From Nautilus pompilius (taxonomy: Eukaryota; Mollusca; Cephalopoda; Nautilida; Nautilidae): a DNA stretch of 64,000 nucleotides. The first letter of the stretch is position 1. Every line of letters begins with the position of its first letter. The translations under genes were made by a program, and so were the position numbers. This document shows, one piece after another, positions 25,871 to 37,120 of the stretch. A model generated the notes under the pieces. It was not told the DNA's origin and searched no databases. It saw only the letters and a program-made list of their open reading frames with translations. The DNA lies in NCBI GenBank assembly GCA_018389105.1, contig JACATO010000149.1, forward strand, positions 1 to 64,000, written 5' to 3'.

Positions 25871-26183
25871 TCTCCTTACCCCAGGTCGCTGTCAACGCCT
25901 CGTGCGGCAGCTTCCATTGAGCACTGACGCCCACACTTCAGGTTCTGTGGTAACCTGGAGCGCTCCTGAGGTCCGGGTGCAATGAATTCACCCGCCGTTA
26001 TCCAAACAGACTCTCCGGAAAGAGTCTGGATGGAGCGAATCTGAAAGAGAAATACCGTGAACGGAAGCTCTGGGTCGCCGCTCAAAGCACAAACTGTGTA
26101 CGTACCTTGAGGTCAACTGCCGACAAGTTTACCGACACTGCCGCCAACACTCACTACGACCATCTTTTTGTTGTACAGACGGC

Positions 26184-26530
26184 ATGGCTCTGCGTGGTCA
26201 GGGAAGCAAAACCGGAAATGCTCAAAGCTGTTTGATCTTCATATTGAATCAGGTGAGAAGCTACAAAAACCATTGGTAAATGCACCAGCCAGTGTTCGCT
26301 ATACATCTGTGGTCCATGTAGAAAATGAACTAATCAGTGTCTGAGAGGAAGAAATACTTTCTTTGGCAAACAATTCCACAGGACAAAATCTTTGAATAGT
26401 ATCTGATTAAAGAGCCGACATCTCTGGAAAGGAGCAATTGTCACTTCATGTGTCGTTCATCAACACAACGACCACTGAAAATATCATCCGAGAAGAATTT
26501 CTTGGATTCACAGACTATGAGAACCGGATG
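26184..26530 (+). pseudogene. Old hAT transposase relic, copy 3
   Basis: Same relic as at 7922. This copy keeps a clean reading of DISGKEQLSLHVSF followed by REEFLGFTDYENRM, typical of the DUF4371 region of ZMYM-like hAT transposases. It has no complete reading frame. Confidence 0.6.
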
Positions 26531-27654
26531 CTACTTCCATTGCTGATATTATCATTGATAGATGGTGCGCATTAGAACAAATAAGATGAAGAGTAAAAAT
26601 GGGGCTAAAGTCAAGAATGGTAGACGATTGTTTGTGTGGACTTGGTAGTTTTAAGTGTTCATAGATCAAAAGTTACAGCAAACAAATACCTACTTATTCA
26701 GGAAGTAAAGAAAGATTTGGAGAAGACCAGAGATGTTCACTATTTGTTCTGAATAAAAATGTTGTTTTATCTTATTATTGAAAGATCTGAGGGGATAGCA
26801 CAATAACAAAGGGAGCAGACTAAGGTCGGATAATAAATTAGATTTTTAAAAATTGTAAATGAGTCAGAAAATTATTTCTAAGTTTAAACAAACTTGTGAA
26901 TTAAGTCAAACACCTTGAGAGAAGAAGAAAAACAAATTGGTGTCTCCTCATTTTGTGACAACATCTAGGATAGCAGGTCAGCCTCGTCAGTAAAACATAC
27001 ATACACATCTGGGATAGCAGGTCGTTCTGCTCTGGAAGAGGTTTTGCAAGAAAGAATAAATACAGGCCAAGGCCTTTTTTAGTGCTATTGTTTGGTTAAG
27101 GAGGGGAAGGGGAGAGGGAGTTGTTGCTCTACTGGTTCAGGGAAGTCGATGGAAAACCTGCCAGATTTGCATAATAATGCTACACAAAAATATTGAGACG
27201 CAGACCGTTTTTTTTTTGTTTGTCCTCAAATGAGCAAAAAACAGACACCGGAAGCTGTCCAGCTTTAAAAATCAATGGGGTAGCACACGATTTACAAACA
27301 GGACTCGTAAATTAGGTCGGCAGGGGGCGCGGCTCGAGTCGTAACGAAGTGTTGATTGTTCGGTCGTTGTAACCAGAGCTGTCGACGGTGAGAGTGTTTT
27401 GTTAATGGCAGCATCGCCGGTAGCTTTCCTCTGGGTTGAGCTGGAAATCCGGTCACCCAACTTCTTCAAAAAGACCGTAACATAGATGTAGAGGGTGCAA
27501 GGTGTACTGCATCATGTATAAAGGGTCAGGACGTATATATACATAAGAGCTTTATACAGACCCACCTGTACATTAACTGGGGCAGGGGTATTATTAATCC
27601 GGAGAAAATATCCTTCCACAAAGTGTCTAGGAATCCGAGTGACGTCACTAACCT

Positions 27655-28060
27655 AAAACCAATTATACTTGAAGTGATACTGTGGCCGATTTACAGCGAC
27701 GACCGATACTTTATTAGGCAGAGACAAGAAGTCGCCAAGGTCAATGGGTGCAGCCTCAGAAAAAATAAATACTCATCCAAACAATTCCCAAATTGATAAT
27801 GGCACCACCATTAAATCGCTCCCTTCATTAACAGATCTGTTATTGTTAATAAACATCTACTGATAATTAACCGTGCTGGAATGTTAGCCAATCTGTAATG
27901 AGAACCCCTAGTATCAGTAACTGAAGATATCACTAAACATTGTCTACCACAAGCAGATTGAAAAGCCCCGACCGTCAAGGAGGTCTGACCATTTGGCCTA
28001 TACTCTGGTATTAGTGATCGAAGATGATGATCAATAAATTCAAATTTTAAATGAGTTTCT
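27655..28060 (+). repeat. Dispersed repeat upstream of type B copy B-2
   Basis: Copy of the roughly 400 bp element at 9397-9795, at the same place relative to the type B promoter. Confidence 0.6.
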
Positions 28061-28373
28061 ATCTTTTCTAAATGGTTCTCTTATTACTCAATTCAAGTCT
28101 CATATGAAAGGAGTCGTCAATCATGAGGTTGAGTCGATATTTTCAGTCCAGGTAAGAATAGATGTAAGTCAGGTTGATATCCGCCGACACGTTTAGCACA
28201 TAATCCTTCCTGTAACGATACACGATGTGCACATTTGGTGAAGAAGCTGACGAGGCGAGGAAGCTCTGTTTTTGACACCAACCAGTCACAGAACTTTCTC
28301 TCTCCAGTTGCCAATTACACGCAATGAACAATGAACCTGTCCAAGTTGAATTTTTCAGTTCCCGATGGAGACG

Positions 28374-28381
28374 TATAAATA
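28374..28381 (+). promoter_or_regulatory. TATA box of type B copy B-2
   Basis: TATAAATA starts 47 bp before the ATG at 28421, as in the other type B copies. Confidence 0.6.
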
Positions 28382-28420
28382 CCCCGCCCGTAGGTGGGAT
28401 AACTCAAACAGGACAGAAGT

Positions 28421-31400
28421 ATGTGGTGGCCAACAAGTTCAGGTGTGCTGATCCTCTTGCTCGCGTTATCAGCAGGTAAGAGAATTTCTATGTCTCCCTT
28501 TGGGGCCCAGGAACACGACAGGGGAAGCGGCCGAGCGTAGACTTTTTTCCTGTTACAAATTCAGTTCGCAGCCGTGAAAACGTCCAAGCTGCAGCAACGG
28601 GCGCAGGTGTCCGCCGCCGACTGATCGTCACAATCTTTCCAGAACCAGGTGTTTTCAGTGCCAAACAAACAGAACCGAATACTCCTTCGTAACCCATCGA
28701 TGCACGTTAGGCAAACCAGGCTACCAAACTATACGATTTTGATGGCGGCGGGAAGGAATATTCATTTCGAAAAGCCAGGCAGAGCGCAGTAGGAAGGGGC
28801 GAATATTTCCTAGACTGGTTCGTTGTCAGACCTGATACCGGAGCTAACGGAATAATGCGGGTGGGACAAGCAGAAATACGGCACCCACTCCGTCAATGAA
28901 CGGAGCTTCATGGCTTCTCTTGAAATAGGAAGTAACCCTATTGATAATCCACAGCCGATTATCCAATGTTTTTTCGCAGATTTTCCATCCGTTCATCGAC
29001 GTCTCATCGTCCAACTATTCACCTCTTGATCGAAGTCCATTGGTTCCCCTGATCTGTGTTTTTGTCTACCTATAGAATCTCCTCACCTGGTTATATATAG
29101 TCCACAATCGCGGGTGACCGGAATATTCTGCCAGAGTCCTGGAGGCTGTTTCTTTACTTCTGCCAAACGTTTACTTTTCATTTTAAATTTTCTTTGCTCG
29201 AAAAATATTGTAGATTTCTCATCTTCTGATTAAAGAAGACGGACGGAAGGATGGACCCACTCAGCAGTTACTCTTAGAATACCCTGCTCATATCGATCGC
29301 TCTGCTTCAGATCCCACATTACAAATTTACAGACTTTCCTGGGAACCGAACAAAAAAGGGCTCACTGATCTGTAGAACTGGTTTATTTCGGGTCTACCAA
29401 ACGTACACCAGTTTAACTGGTCACAAGCAGAGCCGGATTAAGGCCAGGGCTTTAGGGGCTGCCACCCAGGGACCTTACTTCATTTGTGAATTCAGAATCA
29501 AAGTATAAGTATTCTAAATCATCTCTTTAAAAAGAGCTCCATTAATACACTGTGTATATATTTGTAGTTAGCATAATACGGCAGAAATAAACACTGGGCA
29601 GTAGATCTCAAAGTGAGGGTCGCGATAAATGGTAACAGACCACGTGATAATAGGGCTGAGCGGAGGGAGCTGGGCCGTTGGTATGGACTCACGATTTTAA
29701 GGGGGCTATTCCCCTCGTTAGAGCCAAACGGGGAAACCTTTTGTAGAGAATTATACATAGATTTCATGCTCCTTTGAATTGGAAGAATTCAAATTGCCGC
29801 CTTAAATATTTTGGTAAAGGGGAAACAGGCCCTTTCGTTGTTTCTGTTCTCCTCCGTTAACTGACAGGAGCCAGGTACTCGAGAACAGTGTGGCGTCAGA
29901 GAGAAGCGTCTCAGCACAGGAAGTGTATAATTAAAAAGTGAACTTTAAGGTTACGGTATTTTTTTCCTTTTTTAGCTGATAGGGACAGATACTACCAGCC
30001 ATGATCTTGTCTTCTATTGTCAGACATGTTTAAGTCGGGACCGCTGTTACTAAATTGTGTTGTGATCTTTTTCTGTCTTTCACCGGTCCCATCACGTGGC
30101 TGCTGGCCGGTCACGTGATCCTGTTGCTTTCGTTATGGCTGATAAAGGAAACAAAATTGAGTTCCGAACTTTTGAGAGTTGCGGAAAGTCAGACATCATT
30201 AGTCATAAAACGTTGAAAGGAGGAGAATGAACTTATGTCAATTTTATCTGGTGTAAAGTAGGCGAAAGGAATAAGGAAATTATTCTCAACGATCCATCTA
30301 TCAAGACCTCGGTAAGTGTACAAAATAGGGTTACTATAAATGTTTATATTATTTTTAATTTTCTATATTTGGGGGTTAGAATCTACTATACCAGTAGCTA
30401 TTTTGTCATCCCTCTAAATATAACTGATATAGAATTATAGATAAACCGATGCTATGAATTCTATTTTGATATCATGAGAAATATTGTCTTCAAATAGTCA
30501 GCCGCCCCGCAGACGTGTGTCCTGGTTATGGAACAGACCTCTGAGGTAACTCACAGTTGCATCACTGGCCCCAGAAACTTCTTGTAAATCCACCAGCCTT
30601 CGAGAAAGATGGACAGTACAGGCTACCGATAGGGGCCGGTCTTCGTAGCTAATTTAAGAGGACAGTCTTATGACAACGCATCAAAAATTTCAGGATGCTA
30701 TAAAGGGCTTCAAGCGCACATATTCTCATTATCAATCAACTTGCCTATTACTTAATATGGTAGGTATATGTGCTGTGGACAGCTGCACTGGAGCAGTTTC
30801 ATTCTTTGGTCTTATACAAAAACTTTACAATTTTTTTTTTTCTGGTCAGCCCAACAATGGTCAGTAATGCCTCAGTGCCTTAAAGCTGAAAGTGGAAGTG
30901 AATCTACATTGGTAGTTAAGAGCATCAGACAATTGATGGTCTGCGAGGGCCGATGCCACAAAAGCTGTACCATTAAGACGAGGTTATTTTCAAGAAGCTT
31001 TGAAGTTCATCACAGAAGATGTAAATCAGGAGGCTGACACACATTATGAAGCTAACACTATACTCAAGCAGCTATCAACATTGGAAACAGTTCTCTTGGC
31101 AGACTTCTGGGCTGTCATACTGGAGAGGTTCAATCAAGTCAGCAAATCACTTCACTAACATGAAACACTGGAGCGTCAATTAGCAATTAAACTTCTTAAA
31201 TCTCAATGGAATGTTTGATGTTGTAGCGGGATCAGTTTGAAGTGTTTGAAAATAAAGCAAAAGACAACGCAGAAAATATGGAATAATGTGACGATCAAAA
31301 ACGAGAGCATAGGGGAAAATGATGGTAATGCTGAAGATGTTGCTTTGTGAGGAAGACAGAAGTTCAAGGTGGAAACATATCTACTCATCATAGACAAGTT

Positions 31401-34400
31401 ATGCTCAGCTCTTTCTCATCGCATTGAAGCATATAAAAATGTTCATTCATTGTTTGGTTTCCTGGTCGAATTTCCAACAATGAATGGAAGACATTTCAAC
31501 AGCTGCAGCCAAGTTTCAGAAGATTTACTCAGATGACATCGAGCCTGAATTTGTGCCAGAAATTCTTCACTTAAACCTTTGTTGGGCAATTTGATGAAGT
31601 CAGGTACAAGCATGAAACACTGCAAGCTTCTGATATCTACACCCTTGTAGTAAACAATGGATTAACTTCTTCATTCCCTGATGTTGAAATAGCACTACGG
31701 ATTTACTTGTGTTTAATGAAAACTAATGCGAGTGGAGAGAGGAGTTTCTCCAAGATGAAACACCTAAAGAACATACACAGATCGACAATGGCACAAGAAC
31801 GACTAAACAGGCAGGCTCTCATGGCAATTGAAAATCATGTTCTCAACAGCTTACAATTTATTGATGTTTTGGAGAAATTTGTTTCCAAGAAATTATGGAA
31901 AGCAAATGTTTGAATTTTAAATGTGATAGGCCTTGTATTAATAAATTTGATATTTATTTACCTGTTTTTCCTTTTGAACATATCACTGGGGGCCTCACAG
32001 TACCTGTAGCCCAGGAGGCCTACAAATCTTAAACCGGCTCTGGTCACAAGATTTCGATTTTTCAACGACCGATGATAACAGACTAATACAAGAAAATCAA
32101 CGATTCACGGGTTTCGTCTTCTGGAAATTTCGAACCATTTTCTTGTAGAACTCGATTATTTAACCATTTAACTTTGTTCGTATCAGGTACAGGGATTAGT
32201 GACTCAGCGTCTCGCTCGATTAATTTGCGCTCATCGACTCCTTGTAGCAAGTTCTGTTGAAGCGAGAGTCCATGACATTTGAAAAGAGCTTTTAGAATCC
32301 TTTTTGCCTTTTGAATTGCAAACGCGGACGTAGAAGCCAAGATTGACTCTTGGAGTTGTAGTTAGGTCCAGTGTTGAGCCATTTCTCTGGGTTTGGATAA
32401 CATTATCTTGAGTGGTGAAAATCCACCTTTCGCTGTAAAGTTTATTTACTCCAACCCCCGACACATGACTCTTACACGATATTTTTATCTAGTTGACAGT
32501 ATCTTTTCTGATGAAGAAGAATGCGAGAAGAATGCTGAGAAGGAAATGGCAGACTGTGGCGTTTACCCTCGCGAGGAGCTGATGAAGAAAATTATAAAGC
32601 TGGCAGCAAAAGGAGAACTGAAACATACGATGGTCGCAAAATGCAAGTAAGTATTATGAACATTGGGCCATAGACACGTGTGCAGTATCGTTACAGCGAC
32701 GGCGGTATTGTAGTTATGTAATCATTAGCTTTTATTGAATCCTTGTTCTGACATTCGAGGTTAAAGGTAAATTCACATCAGTAAAGGTATTAGCCATGTT
32801 GTCCAATCCACTCAGCAAGGTACGGTTGTCTGGGGAGGTTAAAGTCAGGCGAAATCTGCACATGCACGGCAAATCCACACGAGAACATTACTTTCATCCC
32901 AGCTTCTGCTCAGTGTACAATAAACGGCACCGTTGCGGACAGGGACTCGACCCCGGGCTGTCACTCATTGCATTCCAAATATTTATAAACTAGCGAGCCG
33001 GGTTCTGATCTAACCCGGTCCTCTGGACGGAGGTCACTCGTCTCCTCCCTGTTATATAAACATTAATATTTCCATTATATCTTCTCTAATGGCTTCTCAT
33101 CTCCTGGACAATTGCTGGATGGACTTTACATCGTCACCAGAGCAGCAGCATCTCAGACCGGATCAGATTAAACTACCACGAATATCATCGTTAGCTTCCT
33201 TGCTATATATCCGCCTCATATTTCCTGAATCAGACAGGAAAACTCCAATGTATTTGTATCTTTTCTTATTTGCAGAAATATTGCTAAAGCAACCGATTGC
33301 TGGATTAACTACACCGACCGGTGCGAGAATTATGAAAAGATGGAAGAATTTCTGGGTTTCAGCACCAGATTCTCTAAATCTGCCAACCTCGGTCTTTGCA
33401 AATTTCTTTCGGTAAGTAAACTACAAGAGCATTTAGCACGAGATCAGCTTAGAAAGCTGATATAAGGGGGCCGTCTTTTAAGTTAGATAAACCCGGACTC
33501 TGGTTTTCACCAGTTTCTTCTTAATGCTGCGATTGTTAGAAAGAAATTAAATAGACGTTCTCTCACCAAATCTACGAATCCGGCTTCAAGAGAATCTCAA
33601 AATAGTGAAGTACGAATTTCAGGAAACCGTGTATCACAGCTGACATGATGGGTAGACCACACCGACAGCCACTCAGAGGGGTCCTCACCTCGGCGAATAT
33701 GCCCTCCACGTTTATCAGTCCTGGTAATCTCGTGGATGTGCAGGAGTTTAGATTATTTGGTATATTCCAAGTTGCTTGGTGTAAGGCTCCCAGCTGCGTC
33801 AATTGAACATTAAAGGGAAATACAAAGTTTACCTTTCTGTCAGCGTTTTGAGTTTGGATGTAGAGAAAATCGTATTGAATCCACTTGTATCAATGGATCT
33901 CCCAAACTCAGCAGAGTCTGGTCAGCCAAACGGTTGATTTCCATGGATGATCAACTAAGAAAAATTTCAAAACGTAACTTAGCGAGGTTTTCTGTAATTT
34001 GGATTCTTCAGAAGTGAATCAAAGTGTACACGTGGAGATGACTTACCTCTGGTATGGAATCCTTTAGCATTAGCGAACATCTTCGATATGGACGATCCAT
34101 AATAGATGAACACGATTATTTCATTTGTCGGAGAAGGATGCGCCGACAGGTGTAGTTAGGGAAGCCAGACGGACGGAAGTCTCAATTTTCTCGTGCAGCA
34201 ATAAACAGTCACTTTCTGGAGGGCCACCGACAAGATTTCTTCTACATTTTATACATTTAAATTCGAGCACTGATTGTTCAGGGTCAGTGCCTAGCGATAG
34301 TTTATCCTTGTTTAATACACAACGGGGAACTAGCCATAAAGGGATCTCTCCTTTTATAAAAGCTTCCATAGATATCGCATCATACATGATCGACCGCCCC

Positions 34401-35500
34401 CGGTATATAGTCTCTTCTCTTTTCCAGATATTGTGAAAGAAACCAGCTGCCTAATAAAGGAAACTACTCGAGTAGGTCTGATAGGGTGTTTCCGAAATTA
34501 TTCCGCTAGCTATAGACCTTACCTGAAGCGAGATGTCAGCACATTCCATGAACGAAGTTACGATGCCGTGTGCAGGTTAGTAAGGAAAGAGTTAATCGTC
34601 TTTGTTTTCGCTGAATAGGAATCTCGTTGTCAGTTTGTCAGGTGCAGGGAAAATTCGTCACCCATGGTGTCATTCAACCAGCTGTTTGTTTTCATTAAAA
34701 GGTAAACGATCGCTCAGATTACAGGAAATAAAATCGCCTGTTTGTAGGTTATGATCCAGAAGTTCGGTAAGTTTACTTATGAAAGCTCTCACATCTCGTT
34801 CTGTTTGGAATCGTTGGAGACGTGAAGCTTTTAAAGGAAACAATGCAACGGTAATCTGAGCGATCGGGGGAGACAGATTTTTATACAAAAGAAGGCAATG
34901 ATATGCTGATTAGTACGAGTAAGAAGTAGTGTAGGGCGGACCAATTACAGGTCGGGCCAAGACTGGTTTCTTATTTGACACCAGCGGATGGTACTCTTGT
35001 GTTCTATTTAGCTGTGGTATGAATAGTACTTCTGCTGCTGGAGATAGTTCGGTTTGAGGAGCTGATAGATAAACGGGAGATGCTGTCAGTGTAGATAGAT
35101 ATCCAGTTATTTCGGTCTGATCAGCCAACAGACTGCCTATTTTACGTCAACTCCATCAGGTTTACTTTTAAAGCTGTAAAGGTACCACACATTTCGTTCA
35201 GCTGATATTTATAAACTTAACATCCTGTTTCTCTTTTTAAAGTGTAAATAGCTGCACATTTAGTTAACCAATGAAAATGTCTGTTGCAGAAACCTTTCGA
35301 CCAGCGTTGATTGTATGGCGACGGAATTGGTAGAGTGCGGCAATGTGAGTAAGATCTTCAAAGACTACATAACCTCCTCCATGTCGCAAAGATGCTACAA
35401 CATTTCAGGCTACAAGTCACCGACTCGTGGATCAGCTTCCGGCCAAACGTCAGCTCAGGCCACTCTGTTGGCTATTGCCATTGGTTACCTTCTGTTCTGA
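28421..35500 (+). CDS. Type B 12-cysteine GPI-type protein gene, copy B-2 (one frameshift)
   Basis: Best preserved complete type B gene. Exons: 28421-28475 (signal peptide MWWPTSSGVLILLLALSAG), 32493-32646, 33276-33411, 34428-34575 and 35290-35500; GT-AG introns, phases 1-2-1-2. The 12 cysteines are spaced C-x10-C-x28-C-x8-C-x7-C-x24-C-x11-C-x12-C-x27-C-x8-C-x7-C-x18-C. Exon 5 ends with a KSPTRGSAS stalk and the tail ATLLAIAIGYLLF, so a GPI-anchored cell-surface protein is likely. Exons 4 and 5 match type A lengths exactly (148 and 211 nt). The only lesion is in exon 3: 136 nt instead of 137, a base lost in a T-rich run near 33405, which would shift exon 4 into a stop. A sequencing error there would restore a 234-residue protein. 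Intron 1 carries the hAT element at 29428. Role unknown. Confidence 0.75.
29428..32042 (+). mobile_element. hAT transposon (ZMYM-like) in intron 1 of B-2
   Basis: Element of 2615 bp with terminal inverted repeats CAGAGCCGG...CCGGCTCTG. It is flanked by an 8-bp target duplication GTCACAAG at 29420-29427 and 32043-32050, the size expected for hAT elements. The unit at 10150 has the empty site (single GTCACAAG near 11144). A second copy sits at the identical site at 60152-62769, so one insertion was carried along by the later duplication. Confidence 0.93.
30135..31913 (+). pseudogene. hAT transposase remnant, ZMYM/DUF4371 type
   Basis: Plus-strand fragments in changing frames follow the order of a ZMYM-like hAT transposase. 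From ATG 30135 there is an N-terminal piece. At 30670-30860 a piece contains AVDSCTGAVSFFGLIQKLYN, matching the catalytic-core region with its conserved AV.SC...FF...LY pattern. Around 31380-31580 come middle pieces. At 31650-31913 the C-terminal hAT dimerisation region contains LMKTNASGERSFSKMK and ends in TGA at 31911. Frameshifts and stops make it inactive. Confidence 0.88.
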
Positions 35501-35774
35501 CCACTCTTACTACTTACATTTAATTCCGTAAATCTTAGCTCCTCCGACAACTTCTGTGCTGAAGAAATACCTTCCCTCCAATTGGATTCTTACTCTTTTT
35601 ATTGCTTTCATACTGAAAAGTTTAATTTTCATTAAAAATTAAATATCTACTTTGTATTTTCCCATCATTTTCCGTTTATTAACAGGTTTTATCTCTTTAC
35701 TTTCCTTCTAACCTGTCAGTTAATTCCTGTTTGGAAGGCTTCTCCTAAAACTGATCTTCCTTCAGATCATTTTG

Positions 35775-35780
35775 AATAAA
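35775..35780 (+). terminator. Poly(A) signal of type B copy B-2
   Basis: AATAAA lies 275 nt beyond the exon 5 stop, the equivalent of the signal at 14856. Confidence 0.5.
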
Positions 35781-36227
35781 GAATTTTTACTAAAAACCAT
35801 CAAATTTTCGTTTCTCTCCGATGTGAGATCAACAGAATGAAACCTGAACAGATGATCGGTCAGACTGGGCCAAAGTCTTCATTTTCTCATCTGATACAAG
35901 CAAAATAATTTAATTCCGATTTCTTTTCAACGTTGGATTAGTACAATTTGGTTTGCACTCTTTAATTCCTTTTCTTAAAATTATTAACCCGCCGTCAGCC
36001 AGGTACCGATGTCTAAACATGGACACAAGTCTGGTAAGATGGCAACCTGCCGCGCTTATCCAATCAGAAAGCGACACACATCCCGGTCCGTGAAGGGTTC
36101 GCCACTTCCTGCTTTGGCAGAAAGACTCTAAATGGATCTCTTACTTTTTCAAATGTCGGATAAAACACGTGACTACCTGGTAATGAAGGAAAAGAAGCCA
36201 TACCACACAGGTGAGTCAAACGGAGTC

Positions 36228-36291
36228 GGTGCCGATCCGGATTCGAACCCCGAACTTCAATCTAACAGTTCTGTACCCCGACCGTGGCACC
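36228..36291 (-). other. tRNA-like relic, copy 2
   Basis: On the minus strand a GGTGCC...GGCACC closing pair surrounds GGGGTTCGAATCCGG, a T-arm whose five-pair stem can be drawn, and ACTGTTAG as a possible anticodon loop with GTT (Asn). The segment is only 64 nt and has no clear D arm. A tRNA-derived SINE fossil is more likely than a working tRNA. Confidence 0.33.
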
Positions 36292-36556
36292 GATCTGCTA
36301 TTAACCCTTTAAGAAATATTAGATTTTCATATCTCCCTTCTGTCTTTATCGACTGTAATAAATTCTAATGTTGTCGACTAAAATTAACAAGAGCATATTG
36401 GATCGCTATTTTCACGTCTCACATCTTCTTCCTTCCATGTAAATAAATTCCTGTCCGTCCTGGCGTCGCCTTGTAGAAACTTGTTCCCTATTCGAATGTG
36501 CACGGGCGCCACCTGCCAGGACATTCGTCAGTCATGCGCAAGACAGGGTACTGCCG

Positions 36557-37120
36557 TCAAGGCTTCACGACCTCCCATCAGCGCGGCGTCTTCCGTAACC
36601 GGCAACAGTGGAGAATATTGCCGATAGATTTAACAATTTGTGCTTAGTAAAGTTAAATATGAAATTATAAATGGTAATATTGCTACAGCTGGACCTTGCT
36701 GAAATGTAGGCTTTCATCCGGCGAACAGATCTTACTGCCAGCGAAGATGGGCCGCCTCCAAACAACGTGGAACCGAGCACTGGAACATGATCTGAAAGAG
36801 AATCCATGGCACGGCATACTGCCATCCATGACATCGAAACCGAGGCTCGAGTTCTTCATCAGTCGAATTAGCAGATCGACGGCGTGATTCCTCCCCCCAC
36901 CTTTAGCTTCCGGCTGTAGTCTGTAGACACAAGTGTCGCGCCTCGCTGAGGTAAGAGAAGGAAAGCACCTGTTAGCGATAACCTTCGCACTGCGCTATTG
37001 TTTAACATCTGGTAAGATTTGATACATGTGAAGCGCTCCGTGACAGTCGAGAATGACAGATTTATCAAAACTGCTGACAAACAGATGTAGCAGGAATGGA
37101 GGCCGACCAGTCACTCTTGG
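36557..37120 (+). other. Junction sequence with possible LINE reverse-transcriptase tail
   Basis: This stretch is unlike the other units and marks where copy B-2's block ends and the giant array begins. Around 36750-36810 one frame reads MGRLQTTWNRALEHDLKE. This faintly resembles the Gly-Arg-Pro...Thr-Trp...Asp-Leu-Lys tail found in many LINE reverse transcriptases. The match is short and I give it low weight. Nothing else is recognisable. Confidence 0.3.
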
